This document shows, one piece after another, positions 50,894-60,071 of a stretch of 64,000 nt of DNA. Origin of the DNA: Microbispora sp. H13382 (GTDB lineage: Bacteria > Actinomycetota > Actinomycetes > Streptosporangiales > Streptosporangiaceae). The stretch lies in the NCBI RefSeq assembly GCF_014161445.1, contig NZ_JABBXA010000028.1, positions 1 to 64,000 on the forward strand. Reading direction: 5' to 3'. How positions within the stretch are numbered: position 1 is the stretch's first letter; the number at the start of each line of letters is the position of its first letter. Below the pieces are notes generated by a model that was given only the letters and a program-made list of their open reading frames with translations, ran no database searches and was not told the DNA's origin. The translations under genes were made by a program, and so were the position numbers.

Positions 50894-51717
50894 CCGCGCG
50901 CTCCTACCTCTACGTTCCCGGCGACTCCCCGGAGAAGCTCGGCAAGGCACTCGGCAGGGGCGCGGACGCCCTCATCGTCGACCTGGAGGACGCGGTCCCG
51001 GCCGCGGGCAAGGACGAGGCGCGGGCCGCCGTACGCGACTGGCTGGACACGGCCGACCCCGGACCGGTGGAGATCTGGGTCCGGGTCAATCCCGGTGAGC
51101 TGCGCGAGGCGGACGTGCGAGCCGTGGCGGCCTCCCCGAGGGTGACCGGTCTCGTGCTGGCGAAGGTCGAGACCGCGGACGAGCTCGGCACGCTCGACGC
51201 CCTGCTGACCGGCATCGGCGCCGAACGGCTGCCGGTCGTCCCGCTGCTGGAATCCGCGGCGGCCGTCCTGCGGGCGCCGCGGATCGCGGCGGCCCCCAGG
51301 GTGGCCCGCCTGCAGGTCGGCGAGGCGGACCTGCGGGCGGACACCGGCATCACCCCGGGCGACGACGAGCGGGAACTGCTCTGGGTCCGCTCCCAGGTGG
51401 TGCTCGCCTCGGCCGCCGCCGGCATCGACCCCCCGGTGGCTCCGGTCTCCACCGACTTCCGCGACCTCGACGCGCTGCGCGCCTCGACGCTCGGCCTGGC
51501 CCGGCTCGGTTACGTCGGCCGCGCCTGTATCCACCCGGCGCAGATCGCGGTGATCAACGACGTCTTCACGCCGGCCGACGACGAGGTCGGCTGGGCGCGG
51601 GACCTGGTGGCCAGGTTCGAGGCCGAGGGGTCGGGCGTGCTCGTCGACTCGAACGGGCGCATGGTCGACGAGGCGGTCGTGCGCCAGGCACGGCGGGTTC
51701 TCGCGAGAGCACGGTGA
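50890..51717 (+). CDS. CitE/HpcH-family CoA-ester lyase
   Basis: This 275-residue TIM-barrel lyase has S-Y-L-Y-V-P-G-D-S, L-I-V-D-L-E-D-A-V-P with the metal-binding acids, I-W-V-R-V-N-P, P-L-L-E-S-A and L-Q-V-G-E-A-D-L. The late G-R-A-C-I-H-P-A-Q is also conserved. Relatives cleave malyl-, citramalyl- or methylmalyl-CoA to acetyl-CoA or propionyl-CoA plus glyoxylate or pyruvate. With the mesaconyl-CoA-type MaoC at the head of the operon, cleavage of a beta-hydroxy dicarboxylic CoA ester is plausible. Confidence 0.87.
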   Translation: MTARSYLYVPGDSPEKLGKALGRGADALIVDLEDAVPAAGKDEARAAVRDWLDTADPGPVEIWVRVNPGELREADVRAVAASPRVTGLVLAKVETADELGTLDALLTGIGAERLPVVPLLESAAAVLRAPRIAAAPRVARLQVGEADLRADTGITPGDDERELLWVRSQVVLASAAAGIDPPVAPVSTDFRDLDALRASTLGLARLGYVGRACIHPAQIAVINDVFTPADDEVGWARDLVARFEAEGSGVLVDSNGRMVDEAVVRQARRVLARAR

Positions 51718-52379
51718 CGTCCGGCGAGGCCGGAGTCGTCGATCTGCACGCCCCGGACCTGGCGTGGACCACCGTGCCCATGCCCGGGGCGGCGGACCCC
51801 GTCCGGCTGGTCCGCCTGCACCTCGACCGCGCGACCCGCTCCTCGGTGTCGCTGGTCCGCTTCCCCGCCGGGTGGAGCAGGCCGGGAGCCGGCCACTACA
51901 CCTGCGCCGAGGAGTTCGTCGTGATCGAGGGGCGCATCTCCGTCAGCGGCACGGACGTCGAGGCCGGGACGTACGCCTACCTGCCCCCGAGGGCGACGAG
52001 GACGGCCACCGTGGCCGGAAGCGGCGGCTGCCTGGCCGTCGCCTGGTTCTCCGGCGCGCCCGTCTGGCGGGAGGGCCCGGCCGCCGACGTCCCGGACCAC
52101 GACCCGGTTCACGGGCCGGTCCACGGGCCGCCTGGCCTGTGCCGGAGGCGGAGGCCGGCCGTCCCGGGGGATTCCGCGGTGCTCCCCTCCGTCGCCGGTC
52201 TCCCCGAACGCCTCGCCGAGGCCGTCGACCTGCTGTTCGTCGATTCGCCCCGGTGGGCGTACGTCCCGCCCGGGGAGCCCCTCCCCGGGCTCCCGGGTCC
52301 CGTCCTGGCCCGGCGCTGGCCCGCCCCGTCACCTCTCGGCCCGGCCGAGGTGACGCAGGAGCAGCAGCACCCCGGGTAG
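51714..52379 (+). CDS. Cupin-domain protein
   Basis: This 221-residue protein has a single cupin barrel at residues about 30-120: G-H-Y-T-C-A-E-E-F-V-V-I-E-G, then the second motif A-G-T-Y-A-Y-L-P-P. The C-terminal 90 residues are Pro/Arg-rich and poorly structured. It may be an isomerase or metal-binding accessory. GTG overlaps the CitE stop. Its end overlaps the convergent MFS gene by about 50 bp. Confidence 0.65.
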   Translation: MTSGEAGVVDLHAPDLAWTTVPMPGAADPVRLVRLHLDRATRSSVSLVRFPAGWSRPGAGHYTCAEEFVVIEGRISVSGTDVEAGTYAYLPPRATRTATVAGSGGCLAVAWFSGAPVWREGPAADVPDHDPVHGPVHGPPGLCRRRRPAVPGDSAVLPSVAGLPERLAEAVDLLFVDSPRWAYVPPGEPLPGLPGPVLARRWPAPSPLGPAEVTQEQQHPG

Positions 52380-53693
52380 CACCGCCACAGCGGCGCCCAG
52401 CAGCCCGGCACGCAGACCGGTGTCGAGGATCCGCGCCTGCTCGGCCAGGGTGGAGAGCGAGCCGAGCACCGCGATCCCCAGCACCGCCCCCGTCTGCCGC
52501 ACCAGCGACAGCGCGGCCAGCGCCGACGCGGCCCTGGCCGCGTCCACGTTGCCGAGCACCGCCAGCGTGTCCCCGTTGTAGAGGATCCCGGCGGCGAAGC
52601 CGGACAGGACGAGCGGCACCACGATCAGGGCGGTCGGACCGAGCGCGGCGCACGCGACCAGCACGTAGACCACGGCGAGGACCGCGACGGCGCAGGCCAT
52701 CACCCTGGCCAGCCCGCTCCGGCGGGCCAGTCGCGCGGTGAGCCGCCCGCCCAGCGGCATGCCGATCGCGCCGGCCAGGACGATCAGCCCGGCCTGGCCG
52801 GGGCTGAACCCCCGCACCTCCTGGAAGAGCAGCGACACCAGGAACGAGCCGCCGGTGATGGTCCCGTTGTAGAGGAGGCTGCTCACCATGATCGCCGCGT
52901 ACGCGGGATCGCGCAGCATCGTCAGGTCGACGGCGGGCTGGGCGGCCCGCCGCTCGACGATCACGACCAGGGCGAACAGCGGAACGCACGCGGCCAGACC
53001 GGCGAACGCCCATTCCGGGCTGCCGTCCGGCCTGCCCAGCTCGATGAAGGACCAGCAGAGCACGGCGAGGCCCGCTCCGGTGACGGCTGCCCCCGCGATG
53101 TCGAACCGCCCGCTCGCCCGTCGTGCTCTTTCGGCCAGCCGCGTAGTGCCGATCATCCCGAGCGCCGCGAGTGGCAGGTGGACGAGGAAGACCGCCCGCC
53201 AGCCGAGCGTGCCGACGAGCCAGCCGCCGACGGTGGGGCCGGCGATGAGGCCCAGGGACGACACGGTGATCCAGGTCCCGAACGCCCGGCCGCGGTCCGA
53301 CTGGCTGACGTTGGCCTCCAGCAGGGCGGCGGAGTTCGGCAGCATGAGCGCGACACCCGCTCCCTCCACGACGCGTGCCGCCAGCAGCAGGGGCAGCGAC
53401 GGTGAGGCGGCCGCCGCGGCGGTGGCCAGGCCGAAGAGCGCCAGCCCGAGCCGTACCGCCCGCCGGGTGCCGAAGCGGTCGCCGAACGCGCCCGCGAACG
53501 GCAGCACCGCGGCGGCGGCGAGGGACATCGCCGCCGCCACCCACTGCAGGCCGGAGACGGACGCCGCCAGGGACGCGCCGATGACGGGGAGCGCGACGAC
53601 GACGGCGGTGTTGTCGAACATCACGAGCCCGAGTCCGACACCGCAGGTAGCCGCCACCAGGGCCGGGCGGGGGCGCGCGGACGCCGCGCTCAC
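52329..53693 (-). CDS. MFS transporter, DHA2-type
   Basis: This 454-residue protein has about 14 hydrophobic helices. Landmarks are G-L-V-M-F-D-N-T-A-V-V-V-A-L-P near the start, then G-A-F-G-D-R-F-G-T-R-R in loop 2-3 and the motif-C-like G-P-T-V-G-G-W-L. It is a drug/proton antiporter-type pump and may export the substrate or a toxic intermediate. The GTG start overlaps the PrpD stop, so it belongs to the leftward CaiB-cyclase-PrpD-MFS operon. Confidence 0.88.
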   Translation of the reverse strand: MSAASARPRPALVAATCGVGLGLVMFDNTAVVVALPVIGASLAASVSGLQWVAAAMSLAAAAVLPFAGAFGDRFGTRRAVRLGLALFGLATAAAAASPSLPLLLAARVVEGAGVALMLPNSAALLEANVSQSDRGRAFGTWITVSSLGLIAGPTVGGWLVGTLGWRAVFLVHLPLAALGMIGTTRLAERARRASGRFDIAGAAVTGAGLAVLCWSFIELGRPDGSPEWAFAGLAACVPLFALVVIVERRAAQPAVDLTMLRDPAYAAIMVSSLLYNGTITGGSFLVSLLFQEVRGFSPGQAGLIVLAGAIGMPLGGRLTARLARRSGLARVMACAVAVLAVVYVLVACAALGPTALIVVPLVLSGFAAGILYNGDTLAVLGNVDAARAASALAALSLVRQTGAVLGIAVLGSLSTLAEQARILDTGLRAGLLGAAVAVLPGVLLLLRHLGRAER

Positions 53694-55105
53694 CCGCCCG
53701 CGATCAGCGCCGCGTCGAGCAGGCCCGCGACCTTCGCGCGGCCCGGCAGGCCGCGTACCTCCGCCGCCAGTGTGGCCGCGGCCCGGGCCGGCAGCACGCG
53801 AGCGGCGTTGAGCTCGTACTTCGTCTGCAGTTCGTCCATGGTCAGCGGGTGTTCCGGCCCGCCCCGCGAGGAGTGGACACGGTGCTCCAGCCGCCGCCCG
53901 TCCGTCGTGCGCACCCTCAGCACGGCGGAGAACGCCCGGGGGAACTCCTCGGTGCACTCCGCGTCGGGCACCACGCGCACCCTGGCGGCCAGGGCGAGCC
54001 TGCGCTCGTCCCGGAAGGCGGACTCGGTGAAGTCGTCGAGGTGCAGACCGAGTCCGCCGCCCCCGATGAGGGCGCTGGCCACCGTGTAGGGGCCGGAGAA
54101 CTTCGCGTGGTACGGCGTGCGCGGCCGCACCTTCTCTTCGTACGGCTCGCCGATGGTGCGCAGCGGGGCGGCCGCCACGCCGAGCTCGATCTCCGCGATG
54201 TCGTCGGGCCGCAGCCCGCCGGCGCGCAGGGCGAGGGCGGCGTCGATGCCGGGGTGGGTGAAGTGGTTGGAGGGATACGGCTTGTACACCGTTCTGAGCA
54301 GCTCCCACCGATCGCCGAGCCCGTCGGTGATGGCGCCCTCGTCGTACCGCCCGTCGAGGAACGCCTGGAAGAACCCGAATCGTCCTTCGAAGACCGTCGG
54401 CGGCCCGGTCACGCCCTCCGCCGCCATCCCCGCGGCCACCACGCCCGCGTGGGCCGCCCAGCCGCAGTGGATCCGCTTGACGGTGCCGCCGGTGCGGTTG
54501 GCCTCGATGACGCCGGCTCCCATGCTGGCGGCGATCCCCATCGCGTGGGCGATTCCGTCGGCGTCCAGGCCCATCAGCAGCGCCGCGCCGGCCGCGGCGC
54601 CGACGGTCCCGCAGATCGACGTGGCGTGCCAGCCCTTCTCGAAGAAGAGGGAGTTGCGCATCTCCGGAATGTAGGACGCCATCCCCAGACGGTTGGTGAT
54701 CTCGTCGCCCACCGCGACCGCCTGACACAACTCGGCGCCCGAGGCGCCCACCGCCTCCGCGACGGCCAGCACGGCCGGAACGACGGAGGCGGACGGGTGG
54801 AGCACCGAGGGCAGGTGGGTGTCGTCGAAGTCGAGCGCGTGTGCGAGGGTGCCGTTGACCAGCGCCGCCGAGGGCGCGGGAAGGGAGAGCCTGCGGCCGA
54901 TGACCGATGACTCCCCGGCGCCGCCCCATCTGCCCGCCAGGCGCATGATCGCCTCGTGCGGTTCTGCGGGGCCGGTGAGCTCCTGGGCGGCGAGGCAGTT
55001 TCCGAAGGTGTCGAGCACGCGGCCGGTCACGTCGGCGACGATCGGTTCTGGCAGGCCGGCACGACTGGCGGCGGCGAACTCGGCCAGGGTCGAGACGATG
55101 GTCAT
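53690..55105 (-). CDS. MmgE/PrpD-family protein 2
   Basis: This 471-residue protein is a paralogue of the one at 44.6-46.0 kb with the same landmarks (A-L-D-F-D-D-T-H-L-P-S, V-K-R-I-H-C-G-W-A, Y-K-P-Y-P-S-N-H). P-Y-H-A-K-F-S-G-P-Y follows late. Divergence is high, so substrates probably differ. It is coupled by ATGA to the cyclase and by GTGA to the MFS gene. Confidence 0.87.
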   Translation of the reverse strand: MTIVSTLAEFAAASRAGLPEPIVADVTGRVLDTFGNCLAAQELTGPAEPHEAIMRLAGRWGGAGESSVIGRRLSLPAPSAALVNGTLAHALDFDDTHLPSVLHPSASVVPAVLAVAEAVGASGAELCQAVAVGDEITNRLGMASYIPEMRNSLFFEKGWHATSICGTVGAAAGAALLMGLDADGIAHAMGIAASMGAGVIEANRTGGTVKRIHCGWAAHAGVVAAGMAAEGVTGPPTVFEGRFGFFQAFLDGRYDEGAITDGLGDRWELLRTVYKPYPSNHFTHPGIDAALALRAGGLRPDDIAEIELGVAAAPLRTIGEPYEEKVRPRTPYHAKFSGPYTVASALIGGGGLGLHLDDFTESAFRDERRLALAARVRVVPDAECTEEFPRAFSAVLRVRTTDGRRLEHRVHSSRGGPEHPLTMDELQTKYELNAARVLPARAAATLAAEVRGLPGRAKVAGLLDAALIAGG

Positions 55106-55905
55106 GCCGCGAGCACCGCGAGGGGTCGCACGGGTGCGCCGGTGGCGCCCACGACGGGCAGCGGGTTGAGCACCAGCAGGAACTCGGGCTTCCCGATGCC
55201 GATCAGCTCGGTCAGGCGCATCGTCTCGACGATGTTCACGCCCGCCTCCACCAGTAGGATCCGGTGCACGGGCAGGGTCGCGTGGCCGCGCCCGGGGGCG
55301 ATTCGCTCGAAGGCGATCGTCTCTCCGCCGACCACCGCGGCCCCGTGCCCGACCAGCCATCGAGCGGCGTCCGGGCCCGGGCCGGGCACCCCGCCCTCCT
55401 CTCCGGTGAACCGGGACGGCCGGTCCCACTCGCGGGACCAGCCGGTGCCGATCAGCACGGCGTCGCCGCGGCGCAGCTCCACGCCGGCCCTGCGCCGCGC
55501 GGCCTCCAGGTCCACGGGAGTGATCTCGTAGCCGGGCGGCAGCACGTCGACGCCGTGTACTGCGGTCACGTCGAGCAGCACGGCTCGTCCGACATAGGGC
55601 TTGAAGGTCTCGATCCCGTACCGGGACAGGCCCTGGTGCGACTGGATGCCCGAGGCCTCGACTCGTCCGTACACGTAGCCGTCCTGGGACACGTGCCCGA
55701 GGGCGTCGACGTGTGTGCCCACGTGCCCCCCGGTGAGGATGACCTCGTTGGCCGCGGAACCGCCGTCCTCGCGGACCATGTCGCCGTGCCTGCGCTCGAT
55801 GACCATCCTGAACCGCGGATGGTTCGGCGACTGGGGCATACCCGTGCGCATCGGCTGCGCGAGATCGACGACTTTGGCGTCGTCGAGATACCGCCACAAC
55901 GACAT
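55102..55905 (-). CDS. Cyclase/kynurenine-formamidase-like hydrolase
   Basis: This 267-residue protein has the cyclase-family metal motif G-G-H-V-G-T-H-V-D-A-L-G-H (residues about 59-71) and L-L-D-V-T-A near residue 107. Late V-G-G-E-T-I-A-F-E and E-F-L-L-V-L-N-P-L-P are also present. Relatives are Zn/Mn amidases and lactonases, including KynB. It may open a cyclic amide or lactone before CoA transfer by the adjoining CaiB. The start and CaiB stop overlap by one base (TGATG). Confidence 0.85.
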   Translation of the reverse strand: MSLWRYLDDAKVVDLAQPMRTGMPQSPNHPRFRMVIERRHGDMVREDGGSAANEVILTGGHVGTHVDALGHVSQDGYVYGRVEASGIQSHQGLSRYGIETFKPYVGRAVLLDVTAVHGVDVLPPGYEITPVDLEAARRRAGVELRRGDAVLIGTGWSREWDRPSRFTGEEGGVPGPGPDAARWLVGHGAAVVGGETIAFERIAPGRGHATLPVHRILLVEAGVNIVETMRLTELIGIGKPEFLLVLNPLPVVGATGAPVRPLAVLAA

Positions 55906-57254
55906 CACACCACTCCCTTGTCTCGCAGGGCGGTGAGCTCGTCGGCGCTGACGCCGAGGCCGCCCCATACGTCTGTGTTGTCGGCGCCGCGCGCGCGGCC
56001 CGTCCATCGGATGGAACCCGGCGTCTCGGAAAGGCGGAACAGCACGTTCTGCATGCGTACGGGCCCGAGGTCGGGGTCCTGCACGGTGGTGATCGTGTCG
56101 AGCGCGCGGTACTGCGGGTCCTCGAACACGTCCCGGATGTCGTAGATGGGAGCCACCGCCGCCTCGACCCGTTCGAATTCCTCGACCACGGTCGCCAGGT
56201 CGCGTTCGGCGATCCACGCTCCGACGTGGCCGTCCAGCAGGTCGGCGTGTTCGGCCCGGCCGGCCCCGGTGGCGAACCACGGCTCGTCGATCACCTCGGG
56301 ATGCCCGACCAGCCGCATCACCCGCTGCGCGATGGAGTCGGCCGACGTGGACACCGCCACCCAGCGGCCGTCCCGGGTCCGGTAGGTGTTGCGCGGAGCG
56401 TTGTTGACCGAGCGGTTGCCGGTGCGCGACTGGATCTGGCCGAGCTGGTCCCACACGAGCGGCTGCGCGCCGAGAATGGTGACCAGCGGCTCGACGATGG
56501 CCAGGTCGATCACCTGGCCGCGTCCGCTCCCTCCGGGCCGGTCGCGGTGATGCAGCGCCATCGTGACCGCGTTGACGCAGGTGAGCGCGGAGATCCCGTC
56601 GGCCAGACCGAACGGCGGCAGGGTGGGCGGGCCGTCGGGCTCCCCGGTGACCGCGGCGAAACCGCTCATCGACTCGGCGAGGGTGCCGAATCCGGGGCGG
56701 CGAGCGTACGGGCCGAACTGTCCGAAGCCGGTCACCCGGGCGATGACCAGGCGGGGGTTGAGCTCGTGCAGGATCTCCGGGGACAGGCCCCATCGTTCGA
56801 GTGTGCCCGGGCGGAAGTTCTCGATCAGCACGTCGGCGCGGGCGAGCAGCCGTTTGAGCAGCTCGGCGCCTTCGGAGCTGCTGAGGTCGGCGGTCACCGT
56901 TCGCTTGTTCCGGCCGAGCATCTTCCACCACAGGCCGATCCCGTGCTTGCTCGCGCCGTGAGTGCGTGAGGGGTCACCCCGCTTGGGGTGCTCCACCTTG
57001 ATGACATCGGCGCCGAAGTCTCCGAGGATCGTCGCCGCCAGTGGCCCTGCGAACAGCGTGGCGGCGTCGACGACGACGACGCCGGCCAGCGGCCCGGTGG
57101 GCGTTCCGGGCTGCTGGGCTTCCGCTGATCGTTCCTCCGGAACGATCTGCTCTTCATCCACGGAATGGGCCTCCTCGACCTGCTGTGTGCCTGAGACATC
57201 GCTGTGTGCCTGGGACGTGTTCTGGGGCGCGTACCAGGACCTGACCTGGGACAT
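55905..57254 (-). CDS. CaiB/BaiF-family CoA-transferase 2
   Basis: This protein of about 449 residues has G-V-V-V-V-D-A-A-T-L-F-A-G-P-L-A-A, D-F-G-A-D-V-I-K-V-E-H-P and N-K-R-T-V-T-A-D-L-S. The segment F-G-L-A-D-G-I-S-A follows at the expected catalytic region. It has a poorly conserved N-terminal extension of about 50 residues rich in Gln/Glu. Longer starts would lie inside or next to operator site 7, so the ATG here is preferred but uncertain. It heads the leftward operon. Confidence 0.85.
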   Translation of the reverse strand: MSQVRSWYAPQNTSQAHSDVSGTQQVEEAHSVDEEQIVPEERSAEAQQPGTPTGPLAGVVVVDAATLFAGPLAATILGDFGADVIKVEHPKRGDPSRTHGASKHGIGLWWKMLGRNKRTVTADLSSSEGAELLKRLLARADVLIENFRPGTLERWGLSPEILHELNPRLVIARVTGFGQFGPYARRPGFGTLAESMSGFAAVTGEPDGPPTLPPFGLADGISALTCVNAVTMALHHRDRPGGSGRGQVIDLAIVEPLVTILGAQPLVWDQLGQIQSRTGNRSVNNAPRNTYRTRDGRWVAVSTSADSIAQRVMRLVGHPEVIDEPWFATGAGRAEHADLLDGHVGAWIAERDLATVVEEFERVEAAVAPIYDIRDVFEDPQYRALDTITTVQDPDLGPVRMQNVLFRLSETPGSIRWTGRARGADNTDVWGGLGVSADELTALRDKGVV

Positions 57255-57309
57255 GGTTCGAAACGCACCCGGTCGGGCGGTCACACGCCCCGGGGCTTCC
57301 CAAGCTATT

Positions 57310-57346
57310 GAAACAGCGTTACTGTGTGCGGAACAAGTCCACTGTA
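57310..57346. promoter_or_regulatory. Divergent operator (site 7) of CaiB-2 and IclR operons
   Basis: GAAACAG-CGTTACT-GTGTG-CGGAACA occupies 57310-57335. On the minus strand TACAGT (complement of 57341-57346) stands just before it, matching the -10-then-operator order at other sites. On the plus side it precedes the short gene and the IclR gene, so the regulator would be autoregulated. Confidence 0.65.
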
Positions 57347-57376
57347 GCTGTCGCACTTCGAAGGGGACCAGCCCCG

Positions 57377-57727
57377 ATGATCTACCTCGTCTACCGGATG
57401 AAGCTCAGCTCGCGGGCACGTCGCGACATGAGGGGCTTCTGGCAGTGGCTGGAGGATCGGGAGAAATGGTTCTACCGGGATCTGCCGGCGGTGCGGGAGG
57501 TGCGGTGGTACTACAGCGTCGTCGGCGACGTGTACGTCCTCGAGAACTGGGCCGCGTTCGACGACGAGGCGGCCTGGGGCGAGTACCGCACGGCACTCGC
57601 GAGCCTCAAGGCGGACGGCGACTGGGAGACGCGACGGGTCAGCCAGGACGACTGGTGGGAGTTCCTCGACACGCGAATTGTCACCGATCTTCCGGTGCCG
57701 GTCGGAGTCCGACGCCAGGATAGGTGA
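57377..57727 (+). CDS. Small alpha+beta-barrel-like protein
   Basis: This 116-residue protein (M-I-Y-L-V-Y-R-M-K-L-S-S-R-A-R-R) has W-L-E-D-R-E-K-W-F-Y-R-D, then V-R-W-Y-Y-S-V-V-G-D-V-Y-V-L-E-N-W and a C-terminal W-W-E-F-L-D. The helix-strand pattern suggests a dimeric ferredoxin-like (NIPSNAP/Dabb type) barrel, often a small lyase or isomerase. An upstream start would lie in the operator, so ATG with AAGGGGA before it is used. It precedes IclR by 31 bp. Confidence 0.65.
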   Translation: MIYLVYRMKLSSRARRDMRGFWQWLEDREKWFYRDLPAVREVRWYYSVVGDVYVLENWAAFDDEAAWGEYRTALASLKADGDWETRRVSQDDWWEFLDTRIVTDLPVPVGVRRQDR

Positions 57728-57758
57728 TCAGACTCATCCGAATTCTCCTGGAGGAACG

Positions 57759-58586
57759 ATGTCGCCCAAGACCCGTGCCGCAACCGACACCGACGCACCC
57801 GCGCGCGAGAACACCGGACAGGCCATCGCGACGGTCGAGCGGGCCGTCGAGGTGCTGATGCACTTCGCCGAGACCCCGTCGCCGACCCTTGGTGTGACCG
57901 AGATCGCCGAGGCGCTGGGCATGTCGAAGGCGGCCGTGCACCGGATCCTGGCCTCGCTGCGCGTTCGCGGGCTGATCGAGCTGGATCTGGTGACCCGGCG
58001 TTACTCCCTCGGGGTCGGCGCCATGCGCCTGGGCCTCGCCTACCTGGACCGGCTGGACATCAGGCGCATCGCCGCGCCGGAACTGATGGCGCTGTCCCAG
58101 CGCACCGACGAGACGGCGACCCTGTCCATCCGCACGGGCTGGACCCGGATCTACGTCGACCAGGTCACGCCGGCCCGCGAGGTGATCATGACCGTCTCCC
58201 TCGGCGTGCCCTATCCGCTGCACGCCGGCGGGTCGTCGAAGGCGTTTCTCGCCTTCTTAACGGAAGAGGAAATCGAGAGCTACCTGGCGCAGCGGTCGCT
58301 GGAGCCGCTGACCAGCGAGACCATCGCCGACACCGGGAAACTGCGCGAGGAACTCGCGGCGATCCGGAAGCGCGGCTGGGCCCGCTCGTTCGGCGAGCGC
58401 ATGGCGGGCGCTGCGTCCGTGGCGGCGCCGGTGTTCGATCACCACGGGCGGCCGATCGCCGTCCTCAGCGTCTGCGGCCCCCAGGAACGGTTCCGCGACG
58501 AGGTCGACGCGTGTGTCGAGGCGTTGCTCGAATCCACCGCACGACTGTCCGGCCAGATGGGCTGGACAGAAGAAGAAAGGAGGTGA
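57759..58586 (+). CDS. IclR-family regulator
   Basis: This 275-residue protein has an N-terminal winged HTH (L-G-V-T-E-I-A-E-A-L-G-M-S-K-A-A-V-H-R-I-L), then the linker helix R-R-Y-S-L-G-V-G-A-M-R-L-G. The GAF-like effector domain contains V-D-Q-V, P-Y-P-L-H-A-G-G-S-S-K-A, R-K-R-G-W-A-R-S-F-G-E and A-S-V-A-A-P-V-F-D. IclR proteins bind palindromes with GTTCC/GGAAC-like halves, often as tetramers. It is the leading candidate for the eight 19-bp sites of the island. ATG is chosen with GGAGG upstream. Confidence 0.9.
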   Translation: MSPKTRAATDTDAPARENTGQAIATVERAVEVLMHFAETPSPTLGVTEIAEALGMSKAAVHRILASLRVRGLIELDLVTRRYSLGVGAMRLGLAYLDRLDIRRIAAPELMALSQRTDETATLSIRTGWTRIYVDQVTPAREVIMTVSLGVPYPLHAGGSSKAFLAFLTEEEIESYLAQRSLEPLTSETIADTGKLREELAAIRKRGWARSFGERMAGAASVAAPVFDHHGRPIAVLSVCGPQERFRDEVDACVEALLESTARLSGQMGWTEEERR

Positions 58587-58616
58587 CGGCCGTCCGGTCG
58601 GCCGGCCGTCGCGCGC
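58577..58616 (+). promoter_or_regulatory. Distant Shine-Dalgarno with bridging hairpin
   Basis: AAGGAGGTGA (58577-58586) is a full-length ribosome site overlapping the IclR stop, but the next ATG is over 30 bases away. GACGGCCG (58585-58592) pairs with CGGCCGTC (58603-58610). Folding would leave about seven unpaired bases between AGGAGG and ATG, the normal spacing. Confidence 0.45.
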
Positions 58617-60056
58617 ATGTCCCGATACGATCTGCTCATCAAGGGTGGCACCGTCGTTCTTCCCTACCACGGAGAGGTCCGCGCTGACCTGGCCGTGCGC
58701 GACGGGAAGGTGGCGGCTCTCGCCGACGACATCGCCGCTTCCGAAGCCGGCGAGGTCGTGGACGCGGCCGGGAAGGTGGTCCTTCCCGGCGCCGTCGACG
58801 CACACTTCCACCTCGGCATCTACCGCGACTTAGCCCTCGACGCCTTCGAGGAGACCCGCTCGTCCCTCGTCGGCGGCGCGACCACCGTTGTCTCCTACTT
58901 CCGCACCGGCTCGCACTATCTCGAGCGCACGGGACCGTACAAGGAGATCTTCCCCGAGGTCCTCGACCGGGTGTCCGGCCGGTGCTGGACCGACTACGGC
59001 TTCCACCTCGCGCCGATGACCGTGGAGCAGATCTCCGAGATCCCGTTCCTGGTCGAGGAGCACGGCGTCACCTCGTTCAAGTACTACATGTTCTACAAGG
59101 GCTTCGACCTCGCGGCCAACAGCCGTGACGCCCAGGCCTTCACCATGGGCGACGAGTACGACCTCGGCCATCTCTACCTGATCATGGAGCAGGTGGCGGC
59201 GGTGCAGCAGGCGCGTCCCGACCTGCGGCTGTCTCTGTCGCTGCACTGCGAGCAGTCCGAGCTGATGCGGGTGTTCATCGACCGGGTCCGCTCTCAGGGC
59301 GATCCGCAGACGCTCCGGGCCTACCACGAAGGGCGTCCGCCGCTGACCGAGCGGGTCGCCATCGGCGAGGCGACCACGCTGGCGAGCCACACGGGCACCA
59401 ACATCAACCTGCTGCACCTGTCCAGCCGGGAGGCGATCGAGGCGGTTGCCCTCGCCCGCGCGTCGTACGGCGGGATCGACATGCGCGCCGAGACCACATT
59501 GCACCACCTGTGTCTCGACCACGACGGCCTGGACGCCCGCGGCGGGCTCGGCGGGAAGGTCAATCCGCCGATCCGCACGAAGGCGGACAACGAGGCGCTG
59601 TGGCGGCGGGTCGCCGACGGCACCGTCGACTGGGTGGCCTCCGACCACGCCTGCTGCATGGAGGCGGAGAAGGGCGAGGAACTGTGGCCGGCCCGTCCGG
59701 GCTTCGGCGGGACCGCCCTGCTCTATCCCGTCCTGTTCTCCGAGGGGCATGTGAAGCGCGGGCTCTCCCTGACCCGCGTCGCCGAGCTGGCCTCGGCCAA
59801 CCCCGCCCGCGCGTACAACCTGTGGGGCCGCAAAGGCAGCCTCGCGGTCGGCTTCGACGCCGACCTCACCGTCGTCGACCCCGGCCTGACCCAGACCGTG
59901 ACGGCCGAGCGATGCCTCTCGGGCCAGGACCACTGCCCGTTCGAGGGAGTCGACCTCACCGGCTGGCCGGTCACCACCGTCGTCGGCGGGCAGGTTCGGT
60001 TCCGCGACGGCGAGGTCGTGGGCGAGCCGTCGGGGCGTTACGCCCACCGCGGCTGA
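58617..60056 (+). CDS. Hydantoinase/dihydropyrimidinase-like amidohydrolase
   Basis: This 479-residue protein has the D-hydantoinase metal site: V-D-A-H-F-H-L, the Lys expected to be carboxylated in S-F-K-Y-Y-M-F-Y-K-G, L-H-C-E-Q, N-L-L-H-L-S-S and V-A-S-D-H-A. It should open a cyclic amide or imide. C-C-M-E-A-E-K-G follows the last Asp. It lies after IclR on the same transcript and before the transporter, so it may act first on the imported compound. Confidence 0.87.
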   Translation: MSRYDLLIKGGTVVLPYHGEVRADLAVRDGKVAALADDIAASEAGEVVDAAGKVVLPGAVDAHFHLGIYRDLALDAFEETRSSLVGGATTVVSYFRTGSHYLERTGPYKEIFPEVLDRVSGRCWTDYGFHLAPMTVEQISEIPFLVEEHGVTSFKYYMFYKGFDLAANSRDAQAFTMGDEYDLGHLYLIMEQVAAVQQARPDLRLSLSLHCEQSELMRVFIDRVRSQGDPQTLRAYHEGRPPLTERVAIGEATTLASHTGTNINLLHLSSREAIEAVALARASYGGIDMRAETTLHHLCLDHDGLDARGGLGGKVNPPIRTKADNEALWRRVADGTVDWVASDHACCMEAEKGEELWPARPGFGGTALLYPVLFSEGHVKRGLSLTRVAELASANPARAYNLWGRKGSLAVGFDADLTVVDPGLTQTVTAERCLSGQDHCPFEGVDLTGWPVTTVVGGQVRFRDGEVVGEPSGRYAHRG

Positions 60057-60071
60057 CCGGTCCGGCAAAAC

